In this document: positions 21,367 through 29,662 of the stretch, one piece after another
Position numbering within the stretch: the stretch's first letter is position 1
Layout of the letters: each line of letters begins with the position of its first letter
Assembly (NCBI GenBank): GCA_001516055.1
Contig: LOEZ01000061.1
Location: 1 to 64,000, forward strand
Reading direction: 5' to 3'
Source: Gracilibacter sp. BRH_c7a
GTDB lineage: Bacteria; Bacillota; Desulfitobacteriia; Desulfitobacteriales; Syntrophobotulaceae
DNA length: 64,000 bases
Notes under the pieces: generated by a model
The model's input: only the letters and a program-made list of their open reading frames with translations
What the model was told of the DNA's origin: nothing
Databases searched by the model: none
Program-made: the position numbers and the translations under genes

Positions 21367-22222
21367 AAAAAGCTTGGGACGCGGACTTGGTGCCTTAATT
21401 ACAGACAGGGAAACTGAAAGTAGCCAAATCCGTGAAATAATGCTAACCGACATCTTTCCTAATCCAGAACAACCTAGAAGTGTATTTGATGAGAATAAAT
21501 TACTAGAATTGGCAGATTCCATTAAGGAACATGGATTGCTTCAGCCTATCTTAGTTAAGCCTGAAGGAAATAGATATTATATTATTGCTGGTGAACGACG
21601 CTTCAGAGCAACAAAAATAGCTGGCTTGGATAGAATCAGCTGTATAGTTCGAAATTGCACAGAACAAGAGATGACAGAAAGAGCTTTGATCGAAAATATT
21701 CAACGAGCGGATTTATCTCCTGTAGAAGAAGGTTTGGCTTATAGTCGTCTGATTGAAGAATATGGACTTACTCAAGAACAAGTTGCAAAGAGGGTGGGAA
21801 AAGGAAGACCAACCGTTGCCAACCTGTTGAGAATTATTCAACTTCCGTCTGAAGTTTTAGATCTATTGCATAATGAACATATTTCTTTAGGACATGCTAA
21901 AGTTCTTTTAGGTATAGATGATACCGAAAAACAAATTTCATTAGCCAAACATGTTGTAGAATACAATATATCCGTTAGAGAAACAGAGAATTTAATTCAT
22001 GTTCAAGCTGAAGAAGTTGCTCCAGTTATCAGCGGGGCAGCTAAAACAAAGAAGAATATCTCTGAATATAGCCCGATGAAAGATATTGAAGAAAAGTTAA
22101 GAATCTCTTTTCAAACTAAGGTTCAGGTTAAGGGTAATGAAGAAAAAGGAAAAATTGAAATTGATTATTTCTCCAAAGAAGAATTGAACCGTCTTCTAGA
22201 AAACTGGGATATAGATATTTAG
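21359..22222 (+). CDS. parB: Chromosome partitioning protein ParB (Spo0J)
   Basis: The 287-residue protein begins SKKSLGRGLGALI and has the CTP-binding motif GERRFRATKIAG. The ENIQRADLSPVEEGLAY segment and a helix-turn-helix (EQVAKRVGKGRPTVANLLRI) form the parS-binding part; the C-terminal dimerisation domain is complete. GTG start inside the parA end. Two perfect parS-like palindromes lie within 60 bases downstream, so the protein and its sites are next to each other and close to the origin. Confidence 0.96.
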   Translation: MSKKSLGRGLGALITDRETESSQIREIMLTDIFPNPEQPRSVFDENKLLELADSIKEHGLLQPILVKPEGNRYYIIAGERRFRATKIAGLDRISCIVRNCTEQEMTERALIENIQRADLSPVEEGLAYSRLIEEYGLTQEQVAKRVGKGRPTVANLLRIIQLPSEVLDLLHNEHISLGHAKVLLGIDDTEKQISLAKHVVEYNISVRETENLIHVQAEEVAPVISGAAKTKKNISEYSPMKDIEEKLRISFQTKVQVKGNEEKGKIEIDYFSKEELNRLLENWDIDI

Positions 22223-22225
22223 TAT

Positions 22226-22241
22226 TGTTCCACGTGGAACA
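22226..22241. other. parS site 1
   Basis: TGTTCCACGTGGAACA is a perfect 16-bp palindrome, differing from the canonical Bacillus parS (TGTTNCACGTGAAACA) at only one arm base. It lies four bases after the parB stop. Confidence 0.9.
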
Positions 22242-22261
22242 ATACAGGCAGAATCTTAAAC

Positions 22262-22277
22262 TGTTCCACGTGGAACA
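22262..22277. other. parS site 2
   Basis: This is a second identical TGTTCCACGTGGAACA, 36 bp from the first. It precedes the ribosome site of the DUF554 gene. The pair should act as a ParB loading centre near oriC. Confidence 0.9.
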
Positions 22278-22299
22278 AAGATTTAGAAGGGAGACCAAC

Positions 22300-22992
22300 G
22301 TGTTAGGAACCACGGTTAATTTTATTGCAATTATTATTGGTGGATTAGTAGGAGTTTTCTTTGGTAAATATTTCTCAGAAAAGCTAAAAAATACTGTTAT
22401 ACAGGGAATAGCCTTGACTGTTCTTGTTATTGGACTTCAGATGGCTTTAAAAACTAATAATATACTTATTGTGATATTAAGTTTAGTGCTTGGAGGCGTT
22501 ATTGGAGAAACTATTGATATTCAAGCTCGGTTGAATGGTTTGGGAAACTATCTCGAAAGAAAGTTATCCTCTCAAGGGGACGGGCAGTTTACTAAGGCGT
22601 TTGTGACTACTAGCCTTATATATTGTGTAGGAGCAATGGCTATAGTAGGGGCTTTGGAAGATGGATTGAATGCCAATCACAGTATTCTCTTCGCAAAGTC
22701 AGCACTTGATGGGATATCAGCAATAATATTCGCGTCATCTATGGGGATAGGGGTAATATTCTCGGCGGTGCCGGTGCTTTTATATCAAGGGAGTTTAGCA
22801 TTATTTGCAGGTGGGGTACAAGGACTGTTGTCAGAAGCGGTTGTTGTCGAAATGAGTGCTGTTGGCGGTTTGCTGATTTTTGGAATAGGTATTACAATGT
22901 TGGGGATTAAGGAAATAAAAGTTGGCAACTTACTTCCGGGGATATTCTTGGCCGTACCTTTAGTACTAATATTTCAGTTTTTTGGTTTCTAA
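22300..22992 (+). CDS. DUF554 family membrane protein
   Basis: The protein is about 230 residues from GTG 22300 (AGAAGGGAG upstream, beginning LGTTVNFIAIIIGGLVG). A longer in-frame reading from 22225 would translate the two parS sites and is rejected. It has several hydrophobic segments (about residues 2-22, 32-50, 54-72, 98-120, 135-165, 170-195 and 208-228) and the DUF554 pattern (YCVGAMAIVGALEDGL). The family is a putative integral membrane transporter with no firm function. Confidence 0.88.
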   Translation: MLGTTVNFIAIIIGGLVGVFFGKYFSEKLKNTVIQGIALTVLVIGLQMALKTNNILIVILSLVLGGVIGETIDIQARLNGLGNYLERKLSSQGDGQFTKAFVTTSLIYCVGAMAIVGALEDGLNANHSILFAKSALDGISAIIFASSMGIGVIFSAVPVLLYQGSLALFAGGVQGLLSEAVVVEMSAVGGLLIFGIGITMLGIKEIKVGNLLPGIFLAVPLVLIFQFFGF

Positions 22993-23038
22993 GAAGAAAT
23001 TATACTATGAGATTTAACAAAAGCGAGGAGGAATCTGC

Positions 23039-23545
23039 TTGGTTTCAATTTTTGATTTCGATGCACAAATCTTGACTATAATAGGATTAGTAATTTCTAT
23101 CATTGCCGTATTGGCACTAATAATGACCATGATTCTGTATTCTCGGATGAAAAAATTCCAAAAAGCTTATAAAAGCTTACAGTCTTTTATGTCGGGGATA
23201 AAGATGGAAGATTTACTTAAGGCTAATTTAAAAGAGGTAAGGGAGCTGAGCCAACAAGGCTCAAGTCATGATACAAGGATTGAAAAAATTGAAGAAAAAC
23301 TCCGCTGTGATGTAGATAGGGTGGAGCTTATAAGATTTAATTCATTTGAAAACATGGGGGCTGATTTAAGCTTTGCTTTGGCCTTACTTAATCAGGAGGG
23401 CACTGGAGTTATTCTTACCGGAATCCATAGCATTGAAGAATCTAGAGTATATTGCAAGGCTATAGAGAAAGGACAAGCTGCTGTTAAGCTTAACAAGGAA
23501 GAGAAAGATGCTATAGATAAGGCTTGTAAAACGATAAAAGTATAA
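23039..23545 (+). CDS. DUF4446 family protein
   Basis: This 168-residue protein has one N-terminal membrane segment (about residues 12-34) followed by a soluble charged region. The segment LIRFNSFENMGADLSFALALLN followed by GVILTGIHSIEESRVYCKAI is the DUF4446 core. The gene typically follows parB in Clostridia, as here after DUF554. TTG start with GAGGAGG before it. Function unknown. Confidence 0.88.
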   Translation: MVSIFDFDAQILTIIGLVISIIAVLALIMTMILYSRMKKFQKAYKSLQSFMSGIKMEDLLKANLKEVRELSQQGSSHDTRIEKIEEKLRCDVDRVELIRFNSFENMGADLSFALALLNQEGTGVILTGIHSIEESRVYCKAIEKGQAAVKLNKEEKDAIDKACKTIKV

Positions 23546-23547
23546 AA

Positions 23548-24111
23548 TTAGACAGTTTTAAGATAGATTTTACAGAACAGATGACAAAGAGTATCTGCCA
23601 TTTGCCAGACAGTATTAAGTCTTGTGTTTTGAAGCACCATATACTGCATAAAACCATTTATGTTTACAATGCCGGTTAGATGGATATCTCCAACTTCCGG
23701 CAATTCCTTTTTAACTGCTGTTCCCGGCTTAAGCGGACCTTCAGTGAGAGTTATATGGCCGACCGAATCTAAGCGTCCAAGACAGGCATCCAGAGCAATT
23801 ATATATGGATTGTGATAAGTAGCCTTAATCTCATCCATTGTAGAAGCAAGGTTTTCAGCATGGATTGGTTTTTCCAAAGTCCCGAGGATAACCAATCCCG
23901 GGAGACACTTTTGACTTAGTTTTGTTCCTGTAAGGGGGCCTAGAGAGTCTCCGGTTGAACGATCAGTGCCGATACAGAGAAGGATTACCTTCCGACCGCC
24001 GGCAGTAATCAAATAATTAGCAAGTCGATCTTGGAGATGCGATAGAGCTTGGATATCGCTATAATGAGCACGCATATGCCGATTTTCACTAAATAAGGAA
24101 AGAGGATTCAA
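23548..24111 (-). CDS. yyaC: Spore protein YyaC (DUF1256)
   Basis: This 187-residue protein matches the YyaC/DUF1256 family, with VILLCIGTDRSTGDSLGPLTGTKL near residues 42-66 and ALDACLGRLDSVGHITL further on. The fold resembles hydrogenase-maturation/GPR-like peptidases, and homologues are called putative spore proteases. It is found in endospore formers near soj-spo0J, as here. It lies on the opposite strand to its neighbours and converges with the DUF4446 gene, with 2 bases between stops. Confidence 0.88.
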   Translation of the reverse strand: MNPLSLFSENRHMRAHYSDIQALSHLQDRLANYLITAGGRKVILLCIGTDRSTGDSLGPLTGTKLSQKCLPGLVILGTLEKPIHAENLASTMDEIKATYHNPYIIALDACLGRLDSVGHITLTEGPLKPGTAVKKELPEVGDIHLTGIVNINGFMQYMVLQNTRLNTVWQMADTLCHLFCKIYLKTV

Positions 24112-24239
24112 ATTGTTCCCTCCAAATTATGTACTACATTAAATTAATTTCCATATTTAGTCATATTTATGCGTATAATATAATTATCATAACAAATATT
24201 TTTGGAGAACTATTGCTGAGGAATAAAGGTGTGATTAAG

Positions 24240-26147
24240 ATGAAAGACAGATTTCTAATAATCGGAACAGCGGGGCATGTTGACCATGGAAAGACACAGC
24301 TAATACAGTCTTTGACAGGAATAAGTACTGACCGGCTTAAAGAAGAAAAAGAGAGAGGTATTTCCATTGAACTTGGATATGCATATCTCACCCTTCCCGA
24401 TGGGCGTAAGGCTGGGATTGTGGATGTTCCAGGACATGAGAAGTTTGTTCGGCAAATGCTCGCTGGAGCTAGTGGCATGGATGTAGTGTTATTAGTTATA
24501 GCTGCAGATGAAGGCATAATGCCCCAAACTAAAGAGCACTTGGATATACTTACCTTATTGAAGATAGATAAAGGAATAATAGTAATTACCAAAATAGATC
24601 TAGTAGATGAGGAATGGCTAGCTATGATCGAGCAAGATATTTTAGAAAAGCTTAAAAACACGATTTTTGCACAGGCACCTCTATGTAAAGTCTCGGCAGT
24701 TACTGGAGAAGGAAAGCAGGAGTTACTAAATACAATTAATGAAGTATTAGCTCAGGGTGAAAGCAGAAAGACCGATCGCCCTGCAAGAATGCCAATAGAT
24801 AGGGTATTTACTGTTCAAGGATTCGGGACAGTGGTAACTGGTACATTGGGCAACGGAATCTTTAAGAAAGGACAGGATGCCTGCTTAGAGCCAGGTGGAC
24901 AAAGAGTAAAGATCAGGAATATTCAAATACATGGAGAACAAGCCAATCAGGCTATGGCTGGGCAAAGAGCTGCTATCAATCTAAGTGGAATCTCCACCAG
25001 CGATATTCCCCGAGGAGTTAATTTGGTTCATCCACAAAGCTATAAAACTGGACAGATACTTGATGTTGAGCTATTTAATTTGCCGGAAGTAAAGAAAGTA
25101 ATTCAGCAAAGACAAAGAGTTCGTTTCCACATTGGAACCTCAGAGGTGCTTGGAAGAATCCACCTTCTTGAGCAAGAAGAATTACCTTCAGGTGAAACCA
25201 GTTTTGCCCAAATAATTCTTGAACATCCGGTCTTAGCAGCTGAGGGTGATAGATTTGTTATCCGCTTCTATTCTCCTGTTATTACGATAGGAGGAGGTAC
25301 AGTGTTAGGAATATCTCCCTATAAAAAGAAGAGATTTAAGGACAATATTTTAAAGGAATTACGTTTAAAAGCGGAAGGGAGTACCCGGGAAATTCTGATG
25401 GGGGCCTTAGAATTCCCCCTATCCTTAACGGAAATAATTAAGGTTATAGGCCTGGGCAAGGAAGAGATTGAACAACAACTGATAGCATTAAAACAGGAAG
25501 ATCTTATAACAGTCCTTTGGGAAGACGGCACAGAGTTATTCTGGTTGAATAACTCTGCTGAAAGATGGGCCGAATCTGTTGCTGAAGAAATTCTTAAGCA
25601 CCAAAAGAAGTTTCCGCTCCGTCGTGGAATAGGGAGAGAGGAATTAAGAAAAACTCATGGAATAAACTTAGTTCTCAGACGCTGGCAACTAATATTGGAA
25701 TGGGGAGCAGCTCAAGAGTTCTACAATATTGCCGCAAATCAAATTACATCTAAAACAGAACCACAGCTTCCAGAAAAAATACAAAAGGAACTGAACTCCT
25801 TACTTCTACACTGGGAGAAAGCAGGATTAAATCCTCCAGACTTACAAAAAGGAGCTGTTGACTGCGGGGTCAATTCAGACAAAATATCACAATATGCAGG
25901 ATACTTAACTACCAGTGGAAAATGGGTCAATTTTGGGGATTTCTACTTTGATAGAAAAGAAATTGATAAAGCCAGAGACATTCTTGTTGATTATTTAAAG
26001 CAAAAGGAAAAGATTTCTGCAGCCGAAGCTAGAGATCTGTGGCAGACTTCACGAAAATATGCCGTTCCTCTACTTGAGTACTTTGACTCAATCAAGTTAA
26101 CAAAAAGAGAAAATTTGGTGCGATATTTGACTAAGTCTTCCTCGTAA
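24240..26147 (+). CDS. selB: Selenocysteine-specific elongation factor SelB
   Basis: The protein is about 635 residues from ATG 24240 (MKDRFLIIGTAGHVDHGKT); longer in-frame starts lack family matches. G motifs are GHVDHGKTQL, DVPGHEKFVRQM and ITKIDLVDEEW. Domains II and III of the EF-Tu type follow, then the C-terminal winged-helix repeats (about residues 380-635) that bind the SECIS hairpin in selenoprotein mRNA. It delivers Sec-tRNA-Sec to in-frame UGA. tRNA-Sec lies about 7.7 kb downstream. selA, selD and selenoprotein genes are not in the window. Confidence 0.95.
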   Translation: MKDRFLIIGTAGHVDHGKTQLIQSLTGISTDRLKEEKERGISIELGYAYLTLPDGRKAGIVDVPGHEKFVRQMLAGASGMDVVLLVIAADEGIMPQTKEHLDILTLLKIDKGIIVITKIDLVDEEWLAMIEQDILEKLKNTIFAQAPLCKVSAVTGEGKQELLNTINEVLAQGESRKTDRPARMPIDRVFTVQGFGTVVTGTLGNGIFKKGQDACLEPGGQRVKIRNIQIHGEQANQAMAGQRAAINLSGISTSDIPRGVNLVHPQSYKTGQILDVELFNLPEVKKVIQQRQRVRFHIGTSEVLGRIHLLEQEELPSGETSFAQIILEHPVLAAEGDRFVIRFYSPVITIGGGTVLGISPYKKKRFKDNILKELRLKAEGSTREILMGALEFPLSLTEIIKVIGLGKEEIEQQLIALKQEDLITVLWEDGTELFWLNNSAERWAESVAEEILKHQKKFPLRRGIGREELRKTHGINLVLRRWQLILEWGAAQEFYNIAANQITSKTEPQLPEKIQKELNSLLLHWEKAGLNPPDLQKGAVDCGVNSDKISQYAGYLTTSGKWVNFGDFYFDRKEIDKARDILVDYLKQKEKISAAEARDLWQTSRKYAVPLLEYFDSIKLTKRENLVRYLTKSSS

Positions 26148-26238
26148 TACTCCTATTTACGAAACCATTAAGAATTAATGCATATATGCATGTAAATAGT
26201 GCGTAAAATATAATGAAATATCTATGTTTCATATGCAT

Positions 26239-26270
26239 AAAAACCTCATGAATTTATACATGAGGTTTTT
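26239..26270. terminator. Bidirectional terminator between selB and the cysteine desulfurase
   Basis: AAAAACCTCATG and CATGAGGTTTTT pair over 12 bp around an eight-base loop. A-run and T-run ends suit termination of both converging genes. A separate 14-bp palindrome, ATGCATATATGCAT, lies at 26178-26191. Confidence 0.9.
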
Positions 26271-26293
26271 GCGTTAAAAAGACATGTTCGGTT

Positions 26294-27472
26294 TTAGCCT
26301 TCTTGAAGACACTGTTTAATCGCCTTCAGGGTATAGTCAACGTCATCTTGTGTATTAAAGTGGCTGAAGCTGAATCTAACTGTTCCTTCCGGGAAGGTAC
26401 CCAAAGTCTTATGTGCCAGAGGAGCACAGTGGAGGCCACAGCGATTAGTAATCCCAAAAACACTGGCAAGCTTATGACTAAGTAAAGCATTATCCATATT
26501 GGGAAAATCTAGCGAAACGACGGCAGTTCTATGTGATAAAGAAGATGGGCCGATAAGTTTAACCCCTTTAATACTATGTATTCCATTTAAGAAGCTTTCT
26601 GTTAAAGAAAGTTCTTTGTCCATGATAGTCTTGATATGTAGCTCTTTTAAATAATTTAAGGAAGAATTTAGACCATATATGCCAGGAAGATTTAACGTAC
26701 CCGCTTCAAATCGGTCAGGCAAATGCACAGGTTGTAAATCATCTTCCGAAGAAGCTCCCGTTCCTCCTGTTATTAGCGGTTCCAGTATAGAAGAGAGCTT
26801 AGTGCTTAAAACCACCCCTCCGATTCCTTGCGGGCCAAGCAGCCCCTTGTGACCTGTAAAAGCTATAGCATCCGCTTTAAGATCGCCAAAACTATAATCT
26901 AATATACCTGCAGTTTGAGCAGTATCTATTATAAAAAAAAGATTATGTCTATGGCAAAAAGAACTTACTTCTTGAAGCGGTAGAATCGTGCCAGATACAT
27001 TGGATGCATGAGTCATAATAATTGCTTTAGTTCGAGGAGTTAGATGATTAGTGAGAAGTGTATCTAACGCTTGTCCACGAGGAAGGTCTCCATATTGATC
27101 ACAAGGAAGTATGCTGACATCGAGTGAATCATTATAGTTGATTTTCAAGTGATTAAGAGGTCTGAGTACAGCATTATGTTCCATAGATGTGGTTATAATA
27201 TGATCCCCTAGTTTAAGTAGTCCTCTGATTGTTAGATTTAAACTCTCTGTGATATTTTTGGTAAAAACTACATTTTCCAGCTGTGAACACCCAAAAAACT
27301 CAGCAAGTAATTCTCTGGTATCATAAACTACTTCCTCTGCTTCCAGAGCTTCTTGATAGGCACCACGATTTATGTTACTCCCGACACTAGTTAAATAATC
27401 ATACACAGCTTGGGCAACTCCCGGAGCTTTGGGAAAAGATGTTGCTGCGTTATCTAGGTAAATACGTTTCAT
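26294..27472 (-). CDS. Cysteine desulfurase family protein (class V aminotransferase fold)
   Basis: The protein is 392 residues from ATG 27472 (GGAGG upstream; begins MKRIYLDNAATSFPKAP). It is PLP-dependent, with Schiff-base Lys in AFTGHKGLLGPQGIGG and a candidate catalytic Cys in GITNRCGLHCAPLAHKTLG. It resembles the clostridial desulfurase family that releases S or Se from cysteine or selenocysteine rather than housekeeping IscS. It follows a Se/S-carrier-like gene and converges on selB, so a role in selenium or sulfur delivery is likely but inferred. Confidence 0.9.
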   Translation of the reverse strand: MKRIYLDNAATSFPKAPGVAQAVYDYLTSVGSNINRGAYQEALEAEEVVYDTRELLAEFFGCSQLENVVFTKNITESLNLTIRGLLKLGDHIITTSMEHNAVLRPLNHLKINYNDSLDVSILPCDQYGDLPRGQALDTLLTNHLTPRTKAIIMTHASNVSGTILPLQEVSSFCHRHNLFFIIDTAQTAGILDYSFGDLKADAIAFTGHKGLLGPQGIGGVVLSTKLSSILEPLITGGTGASSEDDLQPVHLPDRFEAGTLNLPGIYGLNSSLNYLKELHIKTIMDKELSLTESFLNGIHSIKGVKLIGPSSLSHRTAVVSLDFPNMDNALLSHKLASVFGITNRCGLHCAPLAHKTLGTFPEGTVRFSFSHFNTQDDVDYTLKAIKQCLQEG

Positions 27473-27531
27473 ATTAGCCTCCAAGAAAATTGAGTGGTAA
27501 AGTAAAACTTGCCAATTTATGGCTTTAGTTC

Positions 27532-27768
27532 TCACTCTGATCCATAGACTAGTTGGTACTCACTCTGAGTAATCCTATATAACTTTTCAACAGTTTGGTC
27601 TATAAGAGATGATACATCTTGATCACTAAAGAATTTTACTGCTACCCCACAACCTGAGCTCAGCCTGCGAGGAACAGGAAGGACTTCTACTTCCATACCG
27701 ATATTAATTAATTTCTTTTTAAATTTAATTGAACCATGTGTAGTATAGAATAAGGCAAGGTACTCCAT
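27532..27768 (-). CDS. DUF3343 putative Se/S carrier-like protein
   Basis: The 78-residue protein has a ferredoxin-like pattern and the family motif PVPRRLSSGCGVAVKF with Cys40, the probable carrier residue. The family is named as Se/S carrier-like and is often next to a class V desulfurase. The downstream desulfurase starts 59 bases later on the same strand, so the two probably form one operon, carrying persulfide or perselenide on the Cys. The biochemical role is inferred. Confidence 0.85.
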   Translation of the reverse strand: MEYLALFYTTHGSIKFKKKLINIGMEVEVLPVPRRLSSGCGVAVKFFSDQDVSSLIDQTVEKLYRITQSEYQLVYGSE

Positions 27769-27809
27769 TTCTTCTCCTTTATTATTTTAACTATTCCTAT
27801 TATAGCAAT

Positions 27810-27862
27810 AAAGTGAAACTTCTATCAGTGATTAATGATCTTAAGCTGATAGTTAGTTGAAC
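27810..27862. repeat. Direct repeat copy 1 (53 bp) with internal hairpin
   Basis: The copy begins AAAGTGAAACTTCTATCAG. Inside it CTATCAG and CTGATAG can pair across about 17 bases. It differs from copy 2 by only a few bases. The look is that of a dispersed intergenic repeat, although only two copies are evident here. Confidence 0.75.
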
Positions 27863-27934
27863 CAATCAGGAACTTAGCGACCGTTATCCCCAATTATAGA
27901 ATTAGAGGGGGATTACGGACGGTTAGTGCGTGGT

Positions 27935-27988
27935 AAAGTGAAACTTCTATCAGTGATTAATGAATCTTAAACTGATAGTTAGTTTAAC
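27935..27988. repeat. Direct repeat copy 2 (54 bp)
   Basis: It has the same word order as copy 1, beginning 125 bp later, with the hairpin arms CTATCAG/CTGATAG kept. The 72-bp segment between the copies has its own imperfect inverted arms (ACCGT..ATCCCC and GGGGAT..ACGGT), so the whole looks like a composite repeat unit. Confidence 0.75.
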
Positions 27989-28126
27989 TTGTTTATAATG
28001 ATTTTTGCTAGGCAATAATATATTTTAATCGTAATGATTAACAAATAATATGTTAAAATTTCCAATAAAACAAACATTCAAGTGTTATAGTTAATATCTA
28101 ACATTCTAAATTATTATATAATAATA

Positions 28127-28155
28127 TTGACACTTAATCTTTTAATATATAGAAT
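28127..28155 (+). promoter_or_regulatory. Promoter of livK leader
   Basis: TTGACA (28127-28132) and TAGAAT (28150-28155) are spaced 17 bp apart. Transcription would start near 28162, right at the first paired base of the leader RNA described next. Confidence 0.7.
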
Positions 28156-28160
28156 TAAAA

Positions 28161-28317
28161 TTACTGGTAAGGGACAGGCTTTTCTGCAAGCATAGATAAT
28201 CGGTTGTTGTTGAATTTATGCGCTACTGGAGATACTCAAAGGAATAATGGTTCATTCATATTTAGGAGTATCTAAAGGGTAGGTACGTAATTGACGCGGA
28301 GTCTATGTGGCCAGTAA
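28161..28317 (+). ncRNA. Candidate structured leader RNA or riboswitch upstream of livK (unknown class)
   Basis: A closing stem TTACTGG (28161-28167) / CCAGTAA (28311-28317) encloses about 143 bases. Inside are GCATA/TATGC (28190-28194 with 28217-28221) and a long arm CTAC (28223-28226) / GTAG (28279-28282), continuing as AGATACTC/GAGTATCT (28230-28237 with 28266-28273) around a small hairpin; GAC/GTC sits near 28293. The promoter start coincides with the 5' end of the closing stem. I cannot match it to TPP, SAM, lysine, cobalamin, glycine, T-box, guanidine/ppGpp or 6S consensus words. No terminator follows before livK, so any control would be translational or act otherwise. Confidence 0.45.
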
Positions 28318-28376
28318 AAACTTGTCTCCATTAGGTAATTTTTTAGATTTAAATTTAGGGGAGGAAAAACAAGAAG

Positions 28377-29555
28377 ATGAAAACAAAAAAGATCTTTACT
28401 TATCTCATTGTTGCGCTGCTAAGCTTTACGCTATTAGCAGGTTGCAGCCCAAAAGCTCCAACTGACCAACCAGCTGCCGATGTAGTTAAAATCGGAGGCA
28501 ACTTCGAATTAACAGGCGGAGTAGCTGAATTTGGTAAAAAGGGAGAAAATGGTGCAAAATTAGCTATTAAAGAAGCTAATGAAGCTGGCGGAGTTCTCGG
28601 TATGCAAATCGAGTACGTCGGAGCTGACAACAAATCTGAAGCTGGAGAATCAACAGCAGCTACAACCAAATTAGCTACCCAAGATGAAGTTATCGGAATT
28701 ATTGGTCCTATGACTTCCGGAAATACTCTGGCAGCCATTCCGGTTATTACAGAGTATGGAATTCCTTTGGTTACACCAACTGGGACCAACTCCACTCTTA
28801 CAGTAACAGAAGCTGGCGCTTTAAATGATTGGGTATTCCGTGCTTGCTTTATTGATCCTTTCCAAGGGGAAGTTGCTGCTAACTTTGCTATGGACACCCT
28901 AGGTGCTACCAAAGCAGCTTTAGTAATTGACCAGAAGGGCGACTATGCTAAAGGATTAGCTGCAAGCTTTAAAGAAACTTTCGAAAAAGCTGGTAAAGAA
29001 ATAGTTGCATCTGAGCAATATGTTGCTGGACAAGATACTGATTTCCGTGCCATTCTGACTAACATTAAGAACAAACAACCAGATATCATTTTTATCCCAG
29101 GTTATTATAATGAAGTAGGTATGATTATCAAACAAGCGCGTGATGCTAAAATTGATGTTGCTATTCTTGGTGGCGATGGTTGGGGTACAGGCCCAATCGT
29201 AGATATCGCTGGTAAAGAAGCTATGAACAACACCTATTATGTTGACCACGTTGCTGCCGATGATCCTGCTTTAGCTGATTTTGCTGCTGCTTTTAAAGCA
29301 GAGTATAATCAAGATGCTGATAGTTTCGCAGCTCTAGGCTACGATGCTGCCAAACTTTTAATTGCAGCTATTGAGAAGGCTGGTAGCACTGATAAGGAAG
29401 CTATCAGAGTAGCACTTGAAACTATGAGCGGTTTTGCGGGTATCAGTGGTGATATTAACGTAGATTCTGCTACTCATAATCCTCAAAAGAGTGCTTCTAT
29501 CCTGAAGTTCGTTGATGGCGAGAAAATCTTCGCTGCAAGGGTAGATCCTAAATAA
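28377..29555 (+). CDS. livK: Branched-chain amino acid ABC transporter substrate-binding lipoprotein
   Basis: The 392-residue periplasmic-binding-fold protein (type I, Leu/Ile/Val-binding family) has a lipoprotein signal peptide: hydrophobic residues 7-20 and lipobox LLAGC with Cys23. Family segments include GGNFELTGGVAEFGKKGENGAKLAIKEANEAGG and VIGIIGPMTSGNTLAAIPV. It captures a branched-chain amino acid or similar ligand outside the membrane for LivHMGF. It is separated from livH by a terminator-like hairpin. The protein is Ala-rich. The precise ligand cannot be read. Confidence 0.93.
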   Translation: MKTKKIFTYLIVALLSFTLLAGCSPKAPTDQPAADVVKIGGNFELTGGVAEFGKKGENGAKLAIKEANEAGGVLGMQIEYVGADNKSEAGESTAATTKLATQDEVIGIIGPMTSGNTLAAIPVITEYGIPLVTPTGTNSTLTVTEAGALNDWVFRACFIDPFQGEVAANFAMDTLGATKAALVIDQKGDYAKGLAASFKETFEKAGKEIVASEQYVAGQDTDFRAILTNIKNKQPDIIFIPGYYNEVGMIIKQARDAKIDVAILGGDGWGTGPIVDIAGKEAMNNTYYVDHVAADDPALADFAAAFKAEYNQDADSFAALGYDAAKLLIAAIEKAGSTDKEAIRVALETMSGFAGISGDINVDSATHNPQKSASILKFVDGEKIFAARVDPK

Positions 29556-29603
29556 GCAAAAACAAGTAAGCATAGCTTTTTACTGCTATCCCATACCAAA
29601 AGA

Positions 29604-29630
29604 AAGAGAGGGGGGTTTCCCCCCTCTTTT
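29604..29630 (+). terminator. Terminator or attenuating hairpin between livK and livH
   Basis: AAAGAGAGGGGGG folds on CCCCCCTCTTTT with loop TTT. It has a T-rich 3' arm and sits inside an otherwise continuous operon. It would stop most transcripts after livK and protect its 3' end, giving more binding protein than membrane subunits. Confidence 0.85.
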
Positions 29631-29662
29631 AATGCAAAATACAAGGTGAATGGAGTGAAAAT

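Larger units (their letters stand above)
27769..28376. other. 608-bp noncoding region before livK
   Basis: No gene is visible. From left to right it holds a 53/54-bp direct repeat with an imperfect inverted repeat between copies, an AT-rich promoter region, a consensus-like promoter at 28127-28155, a folded leader RNA (28161-28317) and the livK ribosome site. It is the longest noncoding stretch in the window. Confidence 0.8.

Noticed and set aside
22225-22299. N-terminal extension of the DUF554 protein
   Set aside because: It would translate the two parS palindromes (giving FHVEQ twice); GTG 22300 has a ribosome site and the family N-terminus.
26178-26191. ATGCATATATGCAT palindrome after selB
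   Set aside because: It is short, alternating and AT-rich, likely by chance; a proper terminator lies nearby.
28161-28317. Assignment of the livK leader as 6S RNA, SRP RNA or a ppGpp riboswitch
   Set aside because: The SRP tetraloop and ykkC core words are absent, and the fold is multi-branched rather than rod-like, so I left the class open.
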